64,000 bases of DNA, from the NCBI GenBank assembly GCA_964035545.1, contig OZ037768.1, positions 21,202,700 to 21,266,699 of the forward strand, read 5' to 3'. Origin of the DNA: Bugula neritina (lineage: Eukaryota > Bryozoa > Gymnolaemata > Cheilostomatida > Bugulidae). A program made the position numbers and the translations under genes. Shown here piece by piece: positions 62,059 to 64,000 of the stretch (the first letter of the stretch is position 1; every line of letters starts with the position of its first letter). The notes under the pieces are model-generated. The model did no database searches. It was not told where the DNA came from and saw only the letters and a list, made by a program, of their open reading frames with translations.

Positions 62059-63788
62059 TCAACGATACTCATTGTTCCATATGTAGTCGTATTTACTAAG
62101 CTGTGGTTGACAACCTAACATATTATTATGTACAGCATAATCAAATGAGAAAGGATTGATGTTGTCTTCTTTGAGTTTCTGTTTTAACGCAGCTTCTTCT
62201 TCTAGCATTTTCTGAGTCACCACTCTCGCACGAAAGGGTAAGTTATGAGCTACTATCTTCAGCATCCAGTATACATCTTCAAACTCCACTGTTCCTATAA
62301 CACAGTAAAACACACCATTAGTAGTGACCTAACAGATCTGACAACTCCAAACTTGCTTAATAATTTGCAAGATATTTATTATGCAATATTTACAAATATA
62401 GAAAAGCATAAGATTTTATCAGAAAAATGTGTAATAAAAGTTCTGTTTAAATTTTATTTTATTAAAAATAGAATATTATTATAATCTTTGCAAGAGACTC
62501 TTATTGCCAGAGTAAAATGATTAGTTTTACTAGCATCTGAGAATGAAGAAAAAAGAGCACAACTCCAAATACTTTACCAGCTTTACCTGCTGAATGTTCA
62601 ACAAGATGGCATGTAATACGAGATTAGATGAACTAATACATATATAAATGCAAGAGAAAAAAGTTATACTTTTTAGATGGCACAAAGATATGCACTTTTA
62701 CAACAGTGGTCTCAAAGTACTGGATCTTGCATCATATCATATATAATATTACGTATCTTGATATATCATAACTGGTATTACAGCAAACTGTATATATGAG
62801 TTGGAAAAGCTTACTATAATTGACATTATAACAATAATCAAAACTCTAATGCATATTTTTACAGGCCAGTAATCTTACCTCCCATTTCTAAAATTATACG
62901 ATTGGCTTTAATAGGTGTGACATAGTGATGGATGTTGCCTTTCCCTCCACCCATACGAGAGCCCACAGGCTTTTTTGTGATAGGTTTCCAGGGGGCGTCT
63001 ATTCGCCAGATTGCAAACATGGTGTTGGGGTCCATCTTCCTGTTTATCTTGAGTCTGGAGGACTCAATGTGGCCGTACGTCAAGTTGCCTCCGAGTAGCG
63101 CCTAAATATCATACGCAACAACACTTTGTAAATAAAGTTAAGTGTATATTGATAACCCAAACCAATTATTCATAATTACAGTAACACAAATTAATTATTG
63201 AATAATTAAAAAGAGCTGAGCTATTAAAAGTGAAAACTTTGAAAGATTTAGAAACACCAAGCCACTCAACTACTTTATTTAGGCTGCTTTAGTTACCCCC
63301 CAACTTAAAGCATCATGTAAGAAACTCAGGTTAGATGAACTACAGTCTACACAATTCCTGCATTAAGATGTGATTGAACCTTAGCATAGATATGCAAACA
63401 TACAAATACAAACAATTAGCAAGGAAAAGAGAACGGCGGAATACGGGAGTGTTACCTGCACACCAAACTGCTTGTGAATAAGTTTATTATGCACTAGCTC
63501 AGGACCTCTTATATCTATCACTCTTTTAGGCATCTTACGAGGTTTAGTGTTGCTCTGAGCGTTGGGGTTTTTAGGCAGCAGAGGCAGCTTTCTCTTGTCC
63601 CACAGAGGAAACACCACATCTATAGAATATCGATACGCGAGTAAACAATTTGATATATTTATAAACAGACAACAAGAGGAAAAGGTTCATTTTTCAACAC
63701 TGTGTATTTTTATACTCACGGCTATAATCTGGTGGACTTCTATAATTAGTTATAAACCGGCAAAGGAGTTTATTTATAAAAGGGGTAT
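62059..63788 (-). CDS. MRPL16: Mitochondrial ribosomal protein L16 (uL16m), 5' end outside the window
   Basis: Exons, 5' to 3': 63788-63720, 63619-63456, 63101-62879, 62294-62059 (TGA 62059-62061), all phases consistent, giving 229 residues of the C-terminal part. The core is the uL16 signature: [52 protein letters not shown] and EMGG. The tail ([17 protein letters not shown]) matches animal MRPL16. In the mitochondrial large subunit it lies near the A site and helps tRNA positioning. The first exon here ([20 protein letters not shown]) begins in phase 1, so at least one more exon with the start codon and targeting peptide lies beyond 63788. Animal MRPL16 is about 250 residues, so little is missing. 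Confidence 0.92.
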
Positions 63789-64000
63789 CTAAAAATACAT
63801 CAACAGTCAAAGCAAATCTTAATACATACATGTCCTATGATAATGTTGCATTATAATTTTATAAAAGAAATTATTAATAACCAGTAGATAAAAATATTAA
63901 TATACACCTGCATTAATATTGATAACTCATAACAGATATGGTGGTGATAAAACTTAGCCTTGCAAACATATTGATGATTATTAGTATTATGATATTTACT
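63789..64000. other. Intron of MRPL16 to the window edge
   Basis: AT-rich; no exon recognised. Confidence 0.5.

Overview
The window is AT-rich animal nuclear DNA. The genes have many exons with GT-AG introns of roughly 70 bp to 2.5 kb, long microsatellites, and several Ty3/gypsy LTR retrotransposons. A true caspase domain, a DNTTIP1 (TdIF1) orthologue and a DNAJB6-type co-chaperone point to a metazoan, most likely an invertebrate. A sponge or another early-branching animal would fit, but the sequence does not settle the taxon.

Layout. 1-7437: a minus-strand Ty3/gypsy element (element 1) with LTRs, tRNA-Leu primer site, gag, protease, RT/RNase H/integrase and an extra 3' ORF (ORF3) coding a zinc-finger protein; it is broken by a few frameshifts and a stop. 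About 8010-32274 (plus): one large gene with five tandem 141-nt leucine-rich-repeat exons (9069-12538), then a long exon coding LRR, Roc GTPase and COR (26107-28178), then seven exons coding an acidic linker and a complete caspase p20/p10 domain. Intron phases agree at every junction, so the product reads as an LRR-Roc-COR-caspase fusion. The 13.6 kb intron between the last LRR exon and the Roc exon holds a second gypsy element (element 2, 13313-23591, TSD CTAG). Its 3' LTR is split by a third, internally deleted element (element 3, 20794-23518, TSD CTAT). The same intron also carries a 1.6 kb AT-rich foldback structure.

34317-35406 (plus): a two-exon gene for a small Cys-rich protein with a hydrophobic C-terminus, not recognised. 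36559-45123 (minus): a 15-exon DNTTIP1 orthologue, the dimerising DNA-binding subunit of the MiDAC histone deacetylase complex, with a long low-complexity N-terminal extension and a 25-bp minisatellite in one intron. 45935-49976: gene-free apart from a small hAT-like element with an 8-bp TSD. 49977-57726 (plus): an eight-exon DNAJB6/DNAJB2-class J-protein. 57727-62058: gene-free, with a perfect (TG)n tract of about 490 bp. 62059-63788 (minus, 5' end outside the window): mitochondrial ribosomal protein L16.

The genes are not an operon. The most unusual items are the LRR-Roc-COR-caspase gene, which would place a pattern-recognition-like sensor, a GTPase switch and a death protease in one chain, and the ORF3 zinc-finger protein shared by all three related gypsy elements.
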